64,000 nucleotides of DNA from Chitinophagaceae bacterium UBA7600. GTDB taxonomy: Bacteria; Bacteroidota; Bacteroidia; Chitinophagales; Chitinophagaceae. The translations under genes and the position numbers were made by a program. Below the pieces are notes generated by a model. That model was not told the origin of the DNA and made no database searches. It worked only from the letters and a program-made list of their open reading frames with translations. Shown here piece by piece: positions 20,105-28,693 of this stretch. The stretch spans positions 1 through 64,000 of the forward strand of contig DLKC01000093.1 in NCBI GenBank assembly GCA_002478885.1, in the 5' to 3' direction. Position 1 is the stretch's first letter. Each line of letters begins with the position of its first letter.

Positions 20105-20118
20105 CGCAATTTATTGCG
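20105..20118. promoter_or_regulatory. Inverted repeat at the araR start, possible operator
   Basis: CGCAAT and ATTGCG form perfect 6-base arms separated by TT, ending 7 bp before the regulator ATG at 20126. Such a position would suit autoregulation by AraR or translational control. I did not find the same palindrome upstream of the structural genes, so the regulator is not established. Confidence 0.4.
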
Positions 20119-20125
20119 GGCACCC

Positions 20126-20818
20126 ATGACAAGTATTGAACAGTATAAAGACCACGATCGCTTCCTGCTTGCTGTTGATTGTATCATCTTTGGGTTCGAT
20201 GGAAAAAACCTGAAGGCATTATTTATCAAAAGAAGGCTTGAGCCGGAGTTTGGTAAATGGTCGCTGATGGGCGGATTTGTCAACCACAACGAAAGTGTTG
20301 AACAGGCCGCGGCCCGCGTGTTAAACCTGTTAACGGGCCTCGACAATATTTACATGGAACAGATTGGGTGTTTTGGTGATGTTGACCGCGATCCCGGTGG
20401 CCGGGTTGTTTCCATTGCGTACTTCGCGCTGATCAATATTGCCGACTACAGCGAAACTTTGATGAAGGAGCACAACGCAAAATGGTTTTCCATCGATAAG
20501 ATCCCGGCACTGGTGTTTGATCATAAAAAAATGCTGTTGCTGGCGAAGGAACGCTTGCAGCAAAAAGTTGCCAATCACCCTATTGGTTTTGAATTGCTGC
20601 CTGAAAAATTTACCCTGCGGCAATTACAGAATCTATACGAAGCTATTTACGGCAGCGAGCTTGATAAAAGAAACTTTACGCGTAAAATACTTTCGCTCAG
20701 TATCCTAAATAAGCTGGAAGAAAAAGATAAGGAATCATCCCGGAAGGGATCTTTCTATTTCGTGTTCGATGAAAAGAAATATAAGAAGCTCGAAGCAGAA
20801 GGTGTTAAGTTTATTTAA
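20126..20818 (+). CDS. araR: Nudix-fold transcriptional regulator, AraR type
   Basis: A 230-residue DNA-binding regulator. Residues about 10-140 form a Nudix domain and the C-terminal part (about 150-230) a winged helix. The Nudix box keeps GFVNHNE, but its catalytic REUXEE segment reads RVLNLL, so the metal-binding acidic residues are lost. This points to a ligand sensor, not a hydrolase. In Bacteroides thetaiotaomicron a regulator of this build, AraR, controls arabinose genes and responds to L-arabinose (established knowledge). The ATG at 20126 is preferred to a TTG at 20114, which overlaps an inverted repeat. A strong hairpin follows the gene. Confidence 0.85.
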   Translation: MTSIEQYKDHDRFLLAVDCIIFGFDGKNLKALFIKRRLEPEFGKWSLMGGFVNHNESVEQAAARVLNLLTGLDNIYMEQIGCFGDVDRDPGGRVVSIAYFALINIADYSETLMKEHNAKWFSIDKIPALVFDHKKMLLLAKERLQQKVANHPIGFELLPEKFTLRQLQNLYEAIYGSELDKRNFTRKILSLSILNKLEEKDKESSRKGSFYFVFDEKKYKKLEAEGVKFI

Positions 20819-20830
20819 GCGCTTACATAT

Positions 20831-20891
20831 TTTTTTGCCCCGGCTGTATCAACTTGAGGCATCGCCTGTTGCGTCGCACTCTTGTGCGTTC
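20831..20891 (-). repeat. Interspersed repeat, copy 7 (-)
   Basis: Outer end TTTTTTTGCCCCGGC, then GGCATCGCCTG and the exact core TTGCGTCGCAC at 20869-20879, then TCTTGTGCGTTC. It is one of the best-preserved single copies. Confidence 0.82.
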
Positions 20892-20916
20892 TGTTGTTAA
20901 ATCAGCAAATTGACTT

Positions 20917-20957
20917 GCATAAAAAAGAGAAGGCCGGATGCTTTCTCTTTTTTATGC
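20917..20957. terminator. Bidirectional terminator between araR and the M28 peptidase
   Basis: A perfect 15-bp stem, GCATAAAAAAGAGAA at 20917-20931 against TTCTCTTTTTTATGC at 20943-20957, encloses an 11-base loop. The A/T-rich arms supply a U-run for transcripts in either direction. It sits exactly between the two convergent genes. Confidence 0.8.
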
Positions 20958-20967
20958 CTATGACTTA

Positions 20968-22521
20968 TCAGAATGGAATATCGGTATCAAAAATAAAGCG
21001 TTCCGGTTTTGGCAAAGGCTTACGGGGCAGCATGTCGGCCCGCATCGCTGTGTTGTAGGCAAATGCCGCAACTACAGCCGCCGCCTGCTGCAGGTCTTCG
21101 ATAGACAAGTGATCGTAGTTGTCCATATTACTGTGGTGTGTACGGGTTTCATACTCCAGCGGATCCTGTATAAACTGGAAACCTGGAATACCTACTGCAT
21201 CAAATGAAAGATGATCGGTTGAGCCGGTATTGCTGTTTGTAACGCCCGTGGCATCCATGTCTGCAAAAGGTGCGAGCCATGCTTTAAAAATATCTTTTAC
21301 CTTATCGTTGTTTTGGGTATAGATGCCACGGATCTTTCCTGAGCCATTGTCAAGATTGTAATACGCAGATACCAATTGTTGCCCGGGTTTCAGCACCATG
21401 TCTTTCGGATCGCCGTAGTGTTTTTTTACATAACCGAAAGAGCCATAAAGTCCCTGTTCTTCGCCACCCCACAGGGCAATGCGTATGGTTCTTTTTGGCT
21501 GCACGTTGAGTGTTTTCAGGATGCGCATTGCCTCCATCATTACGATGCACCCGGCCCCATTATCTGTTGCACCTGTGCCGCTATGCCAGGAGTCGAGATG
21601 TCCGCCGATGATCACCACCTGGTCTTTCAGGCCTGGGTCGGTACCCGGAATTTCGCCCACAACATTGTAGCCCGTGAGATCATTGTCATAAAATTTATTC
21701 TGTGCATTCATTTCAACCTGTACCGGTTTATTGTCTTGCAGTAACCGCTGCAGTTTAAGGAAATCTTCCTTATCGATCACCATTTCGGGTAGGGTAGCGT
21801 CGTAGCCTTTTGCATAGCCTGGTGTTCCGTCAACGACGATAGTTCCGTCGCGGCGGGAGGAACAGCTCAACAGGCCTGCGGCTCCTTTTGATTGCAGGTA
21901 CAATTTGGTCTTGTATTCTTTCGAAACGTAAGGCAGGAAGAAATCAAGTTGCTCTTTTGTCAGCATATAATCATCGGGGAGCGTGTCAAGCGCTGCAGCG
22001 TCATAACGTGTGGCGAAAGGTTTAAAAGCGCTCTGCAATTTTGTATTGTTGGCTTTCTCCATTATGATTTTGCCCTTGATATTTTTACCCAGTTTATTTA
22101 TCGTTGCGGAGTCAAGCTTGTCAACCAGTATTACATCGGCGGTAATGGTTTTTTTTGTACCATTTGTCCATGCAACCGGATAAGCGATGATAGATTCATA
22201 ATAAGGCTGTTTCATGGCGAGATAAGAACCCTCGGTGCTCCAGCCGCGGCCGAATTCTCCCCAGGCTTCGCGGCCGGCATTTTGCAGACCCCAGGCTTGA
22301 AGGGTTTGTGTAACCCAATCGAGTGCACGGTTATAACCCGGTGAGTTTGTTAAGCGCGGACCACAAACGTCGGTAAGATTGTGTGCGATCATCGTTACCT
22401 GCGAATTGTTCTTTTCCTCGTCTTTTATTTTCTTCATCATTTGCATATCTACAGTTTCCTGAGCACGTGATGCCGAAAAAAAGAACAGCAACAGGCCTGC
22501 GCCAATAAGCATTTTTTTCAT
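20968..22521 (-). CDS. Secreted M28-family zinc peptidase
   Basis: About 517 residues. A signal peptide follows the second Met (MKKMLIGAG..., cleavage near SRAQ), so the ATG ending at 22521 is preferred to one two codons upstream. A protease-associated domain is likely at about 130-270. The M28 metal-binding segment GGHLDSWHSGTGATDNGAG supplies His and Asp ligands. WGGEEQGLYGS supplies the catalytic and metal-binding Glu pair, and the STDHLSFD and THHSNMDNYDHL segments supply later ligands. It probably acts as an aminopeptidase or carboxypeptidase in the periplasm or outside the cell. It converges on araR and has no clear link to the sugar loci. Confidence 0.9.
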   Translation of the reverse strand: MKKMLIGAGLLLFFFSASRAQETVDMQMMKKIKDEEKNNSQVTMIAHNLTDVCGPRLTNSPGYNRALDWVTQTLQAWGLQNAGREAWGEFGRGWSTEGSYLAMKQPYYESIIAYPVAWTNGTKKTITADVILVDKLDSATINKLGKNIKGKIIMEKANNTKLQSAFKPFATRYDAAALDTLPDDYMLTKEQLDFFLPYVSKEYKTKLYLQSKGAAGLLSCSSRRDGTIVVDGTPGYAKGYDATLPEMVIDKEDFLKLQRLLQDNKPVQVEMNAQNKFYDNDLTGYNVVGEIPGTDPGLKDQVVIIGGHLDSWHSGTGATDNGAGCIVMMEAMRILKTLNVQPKRTIRIALWGGEEQGLYGSFGYVKKHYGDPKDMVLKPGQQLVSAYYNLDNGSGKIRGIYTQNNDKVKDIFKAWLAPFADMDATGVTNSNTGSTDHLSFDAVGIPGFQFIQDPLEYETRTHHSNMDNYDHLSIEDLQQAAAVVAAFAYNTAMRADMLPRKPLPKPERFIFDTDIPF

Positions 22522-22678
22522 GTGCATTTATTTTTGGTGCAACAAATTATGCAATAGCTGCGGGAATTTCAAAAGAGGTTTATGTTTTGAAGCACACAAT
22601 AAACGGCGTATTGTTTTTGACACTGTTGCGCAAATGGCAAAATGTATCGGAACATTGGCCGAATAAAGTTAAGAATGC

Positions 22679-22736
22679 TGAAGCGTGCGACGCAACAGCA
22701 GCATCATCGTAGTTCTGTTGCCGGGCTCAAAAAAGA
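22679..22736 (+). repeat. Interspersed repeat, copy 8 (+)
   Basis: Exact core at 22685-22695 and outer end GCCGGGCTCAAAAAA, which abuts the 3' end of the AraC-type gene. Confidence 0.8.
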
Positions 22737-23624
22737 TCAGATAAACGTTCTTACCCCCGAAGCGTTGTATGTTTCGCGAAACTCTTTTGGCGTGCAGTTC
22801 TTTTTCTTTTTGAAGATGCGGTTAAAGTTGCTCATATTATTAAAGCCGCATTTGTAGGCCACCTCGGTAATGTTGTAACTGGTATCGATGAGCATGCGTG
22901 ATGCGTGGCCGAGCCTTATTTCGTTGAGCGTGTCGATAAAAGTTTTACCTGTTTTATTTTTAAAAAACCGGCTGAAGGCTACCTCGGTCATGGCGGCGAT
23001 CTTCGCGGTTTCGCTTAAGGTAAGTTCTTTGTCGAAGTGGCGATTGATGTACTCCATTACTTTATCAACCCGGCGGCTGTTGTAGGAAAATCCATTTTCT
23101 GCGTTGGTGAAACCTGCATCGGAGAGCAGACGCATATTGCGCGACACAGAAAGGTCGTGCAGTACCGACATGAGTTCGAGGACAGAATCGAAGCCGTGTT
23201 TTTGTACCAGCCCGATTAGCCTTGGTGTAATGGCTTTTGTTGTTTCGGCCGAAAACAAAATGCCGCGGTTTGATTTTTCGAAGAGATTGCGGATAAAGCT
23301 CATTTGGTTGCGCTGCAGAAATTTGTCGTCGAAAAGATCGCGGTGAAACTGTATGGTTATCTCTTTTATTTCCCTGCTTTTACATTTGTGGGTAAACCAG
23401 CCATGCTGCACGTTAGGTCCAACGAGCACGAGTTCGATATCGCCGATCTCTTCAATATGGTCGCCAACAATACGCTTGGCATTTCCTGCATTTATCACGA
23501 GGTTTAGTTCAAACTCTTCATGATGGTGCAGGGGGAAGTCAAAATTTGTTTTTGTACGGGAGAAAATGGTAAAGCAATCATTCTTGGTGAGGGGAATAAT
23601 TTCCTTCAGTAATTCTGCTGGCAT
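22737..23624 (-). CDS. AraC-family transcriptional regulator
   Basis: A 295-residue regulator with an N-terminal cupin-like sensing domain (about 15-150; FPLHHHEEFELNLVI is a typical sugar-binding strand) and a C-terminal double helix-turn-helix at about 190-290. The second HTH carries the signature ITEVAYKCGFNNMSNFNRIFKK (shown in part: CGFNNMSNFNR). It is divergent from the GH26 mannanase gene, with a 280-bp shared upstream region holding a perfect 18-bp palindrome. It is therefore the best candidate activator of the mannan genes (inference). Confidence 0.88.
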   Translation of the reverse strand: MPAELLKEIIPLTKNDCFTIFSRTKTNFDFPLHHHEEFELNLVINAGNAKRIVGDHIEEIGDIELVLVGPNVQHGWFTHKCKSREIKEITIQFHRDLFDDKFLQRNQMSFIRNLFEKSNRGILFSAETTKAITPRLIGLVQKHGFDSVLELMSVLHDLSVSRNMRLLSDAGFTNAENGFSYNSRRVDKVMEYINRHFDKELTLSETAKIAAMTEVAFSRFFKNKTGKTFIDTLNEIRLGHASRMLIDTSYNITEVAYKCGFNNMSNFNRIFKKKKNCTPKEFRETYNASGVRTFI

Positions 23625-23825
23625 GTTATGGCATCGATCGTTTCGGTATGATCTTACTGCAAATGTTAGAAAATTTTCATGAATGGAGCTAAAAAAATAT
23701 TAGCGTTATTTATTATCTGCTGTATTCTCTGTTTCATTGCCTGTATTGGTCCCAACTGGTGAAATCACTACTCCTGGTTGTTAAACGCAATTAATCAGAT
23801 AAAAAAGTATGCAGGTTGTGTAGCT

Positions 23826-23843
23826 ATCAAAATTAATTTTGAT
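23826..23843. promoter_or_regulatory. Perfect 18-bp palindrome upstream of the GH26 gene
   Basis: ATCAAAATTAATTTTGAT is fully self-complementary. It lies in the divergent AraC/GH26 intergenic region, 62 bp before the mannanase ATG. This is the position expected for an operator or activator site. The bound protein is not known; AraC proteins usually prefer direct repeats, so another regulator is possible. Confidence 0.45.
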
Positions 23844-23905
23844 GTAACAGGTATTAAGCACGTTTTTTGTACCTGGTGCGCTTAACGCCAACAACTGTAT
23901 TGCTG

Positions 23906-25030
23906 ATGCCATTGAGAAATTATTTTATATGTTTTTTTATGCTGCTACCTGTAGCCGGCATGCTTAAAGCGCAAAGCAATCTTCCGGCGGATAAGAACGC
24001 TGACCCCAAAACAATAGCGCTTTACCATAACCTGCAAAAGTTAAGACAGAAGGGTATAATGTTTGGCCACCAGGACGATCTTGCCTATGGTGTTGGCTGG
24101 CAATATGAAAATGGCCGAAGCGATGTTAAAGATGTAACGGGCGACTATCCTGCTGTCTACGGCTGGGAGCTAGGCCGAATTGAAATTGATCAACCGCAAA
24201 ATCTCGATGGCGTTCCCTTTGACCTGATGAAAAAATTTATTCGCGAGGGCTACGAACGCGGTGGAGTAATAACCATCAGCTGGCATTTGAACAACCCCCT
24301 TACAGGTAAGTCGGCATGGGATCCGGCACCAGGTACAGTTGCATCTGTTTTACCTGGCGCTGCAAAGAATGAACTGTATAAATCCTGGCTTGATAAGGTC
24401 GCGGATTTTATGCTGAGCCTGAAAGACAAAAATGGCGACCCGATACCGGTCATCTTCCGCCCCTTTCATGAGCTAAACGGAAGCTGGTTCTGGTGGGGGA
24501 AAAACCATTGCCCGGCCGATGAGCTGATGCAGCTTTACCGTTTTACAGAAACGTACCTGCGCGATGTGAAAAATGTGCACAACCTGTTGTATGCTTTCAA
24601 TACCGACCGCTTTAGCAGTGAAGCGGAATACCTGGAACGTTATCCCGGCGATGAATATGTAGATGTTATCGGCTTCGATATTTACCAGCGCGGTACTGAC
24701 AACGCGAAGTTCATTGATGAAACAGGTAAGAGCCTTACAACACTGGAAAAAATCGCAACTGGTAAAAACAAAATACCTGCACTTACCGAATTTGGTTATT
24801 CCGGCTTGCCTGACCCAACGTGGTGGACCAATGTGCTGTTGAAAGCTGTACAACCTCACCATATCTCGTATATGCTTGCGTGGCGTAATGCGGGCAAAAA
24901 AACTGACGGCAGCGAAGAATTTTATATACCATATAAAGGACAGGCTTCGGCCGGCGACTTTATACTATTTTATAAAAGCAAAAGAACGCTCTTTGAAAGT
25001 GATATAGCTAAAGAGAAATTGTACAGGTAG
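23906..25030 (+). CDS. Secreted beta-1,4-mannanase, GH26
   Basis: A 374-residue endo-mannanase. The ATG at 23906 starts a signal peptide (about 1-23, LKAQ); an upstream TTG at 23867 would add 13 residues before it and is rejected. The GH26 barrel shows GIMFGHQDDLAYG at about 50-62. The acid/base is Glu189 in PFHELNGSWFWW and the nucleophile is Glu295 in PALTEFGYSG. It should cleave beta-mannan or glucomannan to mannobiose. It is followed by a strong hairpin, so it is probably its own transcription unit, although its function links it to the downstream transporter, phosphorylase and epimerase. Confidence 0.92.
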   Translation: MPLRNYFICFFMLLPVAGMLKAQSNLPADKNADPKTIALYHNLQKLRQKGIMFGHQDDLAYGVGWQYENGRSDVKDVTGDYPAVYGWELGRIEIDQPQNLDGVPFDLMKKFIREGYERGGVITISWHLNNPLTGKSAWDPAPGTVASVLPGAAKNELYKSWLDKVADFMLSLKDKNGDPIPVIFRPFHELNGSWFWWGKNHCPADELMQLYRFTETYLRDVKNVHNLLYAFNTDRFSSEAEYLERYPGDEYVDVIGFDIYQRGTDNAKFIDETGKSLTTLEKIATGKNKIPALTEFGYSGLPDPTWWTNVLLKAVQPHHISYMLAWRNAGKKTDGSEEFYIPYKGQASAGDFILFYKSKRTLFESDIAKEKLYR

Positions 25031-25033
25031 TGT

Positions 25034-25157
25034 CTGTTGTGCGATTGAACCTGTATGTAACACACGCGTACGTGAACACTTGCTGCTTCCGGGGAATGGG
25101 ACACCCGCAGGCGAAAGTTTAGCACACAAATGTTGTTATGAATGGATCGCACAACAG
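25034..25157. repeat. 12-bp perfect inverted repeat, 100 bp apart
   Basis: CTGTTGTGCGAT at 25034-25045 is the exact reverse complement of ATCGCACAACAG at 25146-25157. The overall span of 124 bp equals that of the inverted pairs of the interspersed repeat, and the TTGTGCGA segment resembles its core. It may be a diverged copy. Confidence 0.5.
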
Positions 25158-25208
25158 GCACAGGTTTCATTGCATCACCTGAAATTTTCTCAAGCAGTAG
25201 TTTAAAAA

Positions 25209-25245
25209 AAAACAGCCCGTAGTTTCTACTATGGGCTTCTGTTTT
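25209..25245 (+). terminator. Terminator after the GH26 mannanase gene
   Basis: AAAACAGCCCGTAGT pairs with ACTATGGGC and, after a short bulge, CTGTTTT around a TTCT loop. T-rich and A-rich tails lie on either side, so it may work in both directions. Confidence 0.65.
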
Positions 25246-25295
25246 AAAAAGCTCGTACTATATCATTTTAATTCCGGAAACGGTTTTTTGGTAAC

Positions 25296-25485
25296 CGGCT
25301 TCTGCAACTTTGTGCACCGGCGGTTGCGTCGCACACTTGTGCAACAACAAAAGCTTCGGCTGTTCGCCAGTTTATAGGCCGGCAATATTAACTGGTCATT
25401 CTGTGACCTTGTGAACCTTGAATTTGGCTGTTAAAGAAATGTTCTGCAGCAAGTGCGACACGTGAAAACGATATAGAAAGGCCCC
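25296..25485. repeat. Interspersed repeat, inverted pair (copy 9)
   Basis: The exact core TTGCGTCGCAC is at 25324-25334. The right half is poorly preserved, with GTGCGACACGT at 25453-25463 followed by GGCCCC. Confidence 0.65.
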
Positions 25486-25547
25486 GTAGTCGTAGAAGCA
25501 TTTAAAAGCAAGAAAGTATCCCGATCTTTTAGCATAAATGACCGCAG

Positions 25548-27395
25548 ATGAATTTAACCTGGTTAGATATAAGCATTCTGCTCTCCTATCTTATCGCCAT
25601 GCTGGTGATCGGTTGGGTGTTGCGTAAAAAGGCAAGACAGAACAAAGAGAATTATTTAATGGGAGGCAAATCGCTGCCGTGGTACATGCTTGGCCTGAGC
25701 GATGCATCTGATATGTTTGATATAAGCGGTACTATGTGGATGGTTGCGCTCTGTTTTGTGTATGGTATGAAGAGTATGTGGATACCATGGTTATGGCCCG
25801 TATTCAACCAGATGTTTTTAATGATGTTTCTTTCAAAATGGTTGCGCCGCTCCAATGCAACAACCGGGGCAGAATGGCTGGTGACAAGATTTGGAAAGAA
25901 TGAGCGGTCATCGGCTGCATCTCATAATATCGTGGTTGCTTTTGCATTGCTCAGTTGCTTTGGGTTTCTCGCTTATGGGTTTATCGGCCTGGGAAAATTC
26001 ATGGAAATATTCATACCGTGGAGTGCGGTTCAGCCATATGTTCCCTTTCAAGTGGCACCGGAATATGTGCCGCATTTATATGGAATCGTGTTTACATTTT
26101 TCGCCATGTTTTATTCTATTCTCGGGGGCATGCATAGCATTGTGCTGGGCGATTTCATCAAGTATTGTGTTATGACCATTGCCTGCGTTTCTGTTGCCAT
26201 TATCGCCGCTATGCGCCTGCATGGAAACGGTGAAACGATTACTGTGCCCGATGGGTGGTACACGCCCTTTTTTGGCTGGCGGCTCGACGATCTTGACTGG
26301 TCTGGCATTATTGCCGATGCCAATAAAAAGATCGCTGACGATGGCTTTTCTTTATTCTCGGTGTTTTTTATGATGATGTTGTTTAAAGGAGTATTTGCCA
26401 GCCTTGCGGGCCCTGCACCAAATTATGATATGCAGAAGATCCTCTCAACCCGTTCGCCAAAAGAGGCTTCAAAAATGACTGGCTTTGTTTCAATTGTTTT
26501 ATTGCCTATCCGCTACTCGCTCATTATTGGCTTAACTGTATTAGGACTGTTGTATTATCATCAGCTTGATCTTAGCTCGGCGAACGGTACTGACTTTGAA
26601 AAAATACTGCCGTCGGCGATCAATAATTTCCTGCCGGTGGGCATTCTCGGCCTTGTGCTTACCGGTTTAATGGGCGCATTTATGGGAACATTCTCGGGAA
26701 CCCTGAATGCGGCACAGGCTTATATTGTAAATGATATTTATCTCAAATACGTAAATCCACAAGCTTCCACTAAAAAAATTATCAGTACGAATTATATAGT
26801 CGGAACGCTTGTGGTAATCATCGGCATTGTACTTGGCATGTTTGTAAAAGATGTGAATACTGTTCTCCAATGGATCGTGGGGGGATTGTACGGCGGCTAT
26901 ATTGCTTCCAACATGTTCAAATGGTATTGGTGGCGTTTCAATGCCAATGGCTTTTTTTGGGGAATGATGGCCGGTATTGTTCCGGCGGTCGCATTGGCGG
27001 TTTTAAAATACTTTGATGTTTTATCAGGCCTCGACCTGTATTACTGGCCGGTGATATTTGTTCTCTCTTTATTAGGCTGTTTTATTGGAACCTATACGGC
27101 GCCGCCTGCCAGCGATGAAACCCTGAAACACTTTTACAAAACGGTAAAGCCATGGGGTTTCTGGAAGCCCGTACATGAAAAGGTAATTGCCGAAGATCCA
27201 TCTTTCGAACCCAATAAAAGATTTAAACTCGACATGTTTAATGTTGCACTGGGTATAACAGCCCAATGCTGCTTAACCTTATTGCCCATGTACCTTGTTC
27301 TTTGGATGAAATTGCCATTGATGATCATTATAATCATCCTTGCTGTAATCGTATTCATTCTCAAAAGAACATGGTGGAATAAACTGGAAGATTAA
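25548..27395 (+). CDS. Sodium/solute symporter, probable mannobiose transporter
   Basis: A 615-residue SSS-family inner-membrane protein with many hydrophobic helices. The N-terminal segment LMGGKSLPWYMLGLSDASDMFDISG (residues about 37-61) is the conserved first-helix region. The C-terminal extension after about residue 520 adds a cytoplasmic stretch and two more helices. The GH130 gene begins 21 bp downstream. In Bacteroides fragilis an equivalent transporter sits beside GH26, GH130 and cellobiose 2-epimerase genes and is proposed to import mannobiose. The same role is inferred here. Confidence 0.85.
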   Translation: MNLTWLDISILLSYLIAMLVIGWVLRKKARQNKENYLMGGKSLPWYMLGLSDASDMFDISGTMWMVALCFVYGMKSMWIPWLWPVFNQMFLMMFLSKWLRRSNATTGAEWLVTRFGKNERSSAASHNIVVAFALLSCFGFLAYGFIGLGKFMEIFIPWSAVQPYVPFQVAPEYVPHLYGIVFTFFAMFYSILGGMHSIVLGDFIKYCVMTIACVSVAIIAAMRLHGNGETITVPDGWYTPFFGWRLDDLDWSGIIADANKKIADDGFSLFSVFFMMMLFKGVFASLAGPAPNYDMQKILSTRSPKEASKMTGFVSIVLLPIRYSLIIGLTVLGLLYYHQLDLSSANGTDFEKILPSAINNFLPVGILGLVLTGLMGAFMGTFSGTLNAAQAYIVNDIYLKYVNPQASTKKIISTNYIVGTLVVIIGIVLGMFVKDVNTVLQWIVGGLYGGYIASNMFKWYWWRFNANGFFWGMMAGIVPAVALAVLKYFDVLSGLDLYYWPVIFVLSLLGCFIGTYTAPPASDETLKHFYKTVKPWGFWKPVHEKVIAEDPSFEPNKRFKLDMFNVALGITAQCCLTLLPMYLVLWMKLPLMIIIIILAVIVFILKRTWWNKLED

Positions 27396-27416
27396 CAAAC
27401 CCGACAAAATAACCAT

Positions 27417-28607
27417 ATGAGCGAAATTTTTTCAAGGAGGCTGGCGCAGGCTGAAAAAAATTACCTGCAGATCACCGGCCGCTCCAACGTGGCTGTTGAA
27501 AACAGCAATGGCATTTACCAGCGTTATAAATATCCCGTACTTACAGCACAGCACACGCCAGTGTTCTGGCGTTACGACCTTGACCCGCAAACCAATCCTT
27601 ATTTTATTGAGCGGTTTGGTATTAATGCCGTATTCAATGCCGGTGCTATAAAATACAATGGCAAATATTTGCTGGTGGCTCGTGTGGAAGGGCTTGACAG
27701 AAAATCCTTTTTTGCTGTAGCCGAGAGTCCAAATGGCATAGACAATTTTACTTTTTGGGATTACCCGCTGCTTATGCCTGAGACAGAAGTTCCCGACACT
27801 AATGTATACGATATGCGCCTGGTTAAGCATGAAGATGGCTGGATTTATGGTTTGTTTTGCACCGAACGGCGCGACCCTAACGCGGCAGATTCAGACCAGT
27901 CAGCTGCCATCGCGCAATGCGGTATTGCCCGCACAAAAGATCTTGTTGAATGGGACAGACTACCCGACCTCAAAACACCATCGGCACAGCAACGCAACGT
28001 GGTGTTGCATCCGGAATTTGTAAATGGCAAGTACGCTTTTTACACAAGGCCGCAGGATAGTTTTATCGATGCGGGCGAAGGTGGGGGCATCGGTTTTGGC
28101 CTGGCAGAAGATATTACCAACGCCGTTATTAATGAAGAATCAATCGTTGACAGAAGAATCTATCATACAATATATGAGCTAAAAAATGGTGCAGGTGCAC
28201 AACCCATCAAAACTGCATATGGCTGGCTACACCAGGCCCATGGCGTGCGCAACACCGCAGCCGGACTGCGTTACACCATCTATGTATATATGACCGACCT
28301 GCACGATCTTACCAAAGTAATTTACAAGCCCGCTGGCTACCTTATCGCGCCACAGGGCGAAGAATATGTAGGTGACGTATCCAATGTAGCATTCAGCAAT
28401 GGCTGGATACTCGACGACGATGGCGAAACACTTTTCATCTATTATGCATCGTCAGACACCCGCATGCATGTGGCTACCACAACCATCGCGCAAATGCTCG
28501 ATTATGTTATGAATAATCCACCCGATGGTTTACGGTCGTCCACATCTGTTAATACATTGGTCGGGATCATCAAAAAAAACAAGGCTTACCAGGAAGCAGT
28601 ATTGTAG
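27417..28607 (+). CDS. 4-O-beta-D-mannosyl-D-glucose phosphorylase, GH130
   Basis: A 396-residue cytoplasmic enzyme without a signal peptide. It should phosphorolyse mannosyl-beta-1,4-glucose to mannose 1-phosphate and glucose. The five-bladed propeller starts at about residue 45. Recognised segments are [18 protein letters not shown], the [19 protein letters not shown] stretch (about 82-100) and [16 protein letters not shown] (about 129-144). Length and sequence match GH130 subfamily 1 rather than the shorter mannooligosaccharide phosphorylases. The neighbouring epimerase gene supplies the substrate in the known Bacteroidota mannan pathway. Confidence 0.92.
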   Translation: MSEIFSRRLAQAEKNYLQITGRSNVAVENSNGIYQRYKYPVLTAQHTPVFWRYDLDPQTNPYFIERFGINAVFNAGAIKYNGKYLLVARVEGLDRKSFFAVAESPNGIDNFTFWDYPLLMPETEVPDTNVYDMRLVKHEDGWIYGLFCTERRDPNAADSDQSAAIAQCGIARTKDLVEWDRLPDLKTPSAQQRNVVLHPEFVNGKYAFYTRPQDSFIDAGEGGGIGFGLAEDITNAVINEESIVDRRIYHTIYELKNGAGAQPIKTAYGWLHQAHGVRNTAAGLRYTIYVYMTDLHDLTKVIYKPAGYLIAPQGEEYVGDVSNVAFSNGWILDDDGETLFIYYASSDTRMHVATTTIAQMLDYVMNNPPDGLRSSTSVNTLVGIIKKNKAYQEAVL

Positions 28608-28611
28608 ATTT

Positions 28612-28668
28612 TTGGGCCCGGCTGGTCAGCAAATGAACAGCCTGGTTGCGTCGCACACTTGTACTTTG
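28612..28668 (-). repeat. Interspersed repeat, copy 10 (-)
   Basis: Outer end GGGCCCGGC, exact core TTGCGTCGCAC at 28646-28656, then ACTTGTAC. The TTG of the core opens a false upstream extension of the epimerase reading frame. Confidence 0.8.
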
Positions 28669-28693
28669 TGATTCGCTGTTCAGCACAATTATT

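Larger units (their letters stand above)
25031..25547. other. 517-bp gap between GH26 and the symporter
   Basis: No gene is supported here. The gap holds a long-range inverted repeat (25034-25157), a terminator hairpin (25209-25245) and a repeat pair (25296-25485). The last 60 bp presumably contain the promoter of the symporter operon, but no convincing -7/-33 pair was seen. Confidence 0.7.

Noticed and set aside
20938..21207. An 89-codon plus-strand frame
   Set aside because: Antisense to the M28 peptidase 3' end and begins inside a terminator hairpin.
18338..27395. The two symporters as a duplication
   Set aside because: They differ in length, N-terminal motif and C-terminal extension, and belong to different loci.
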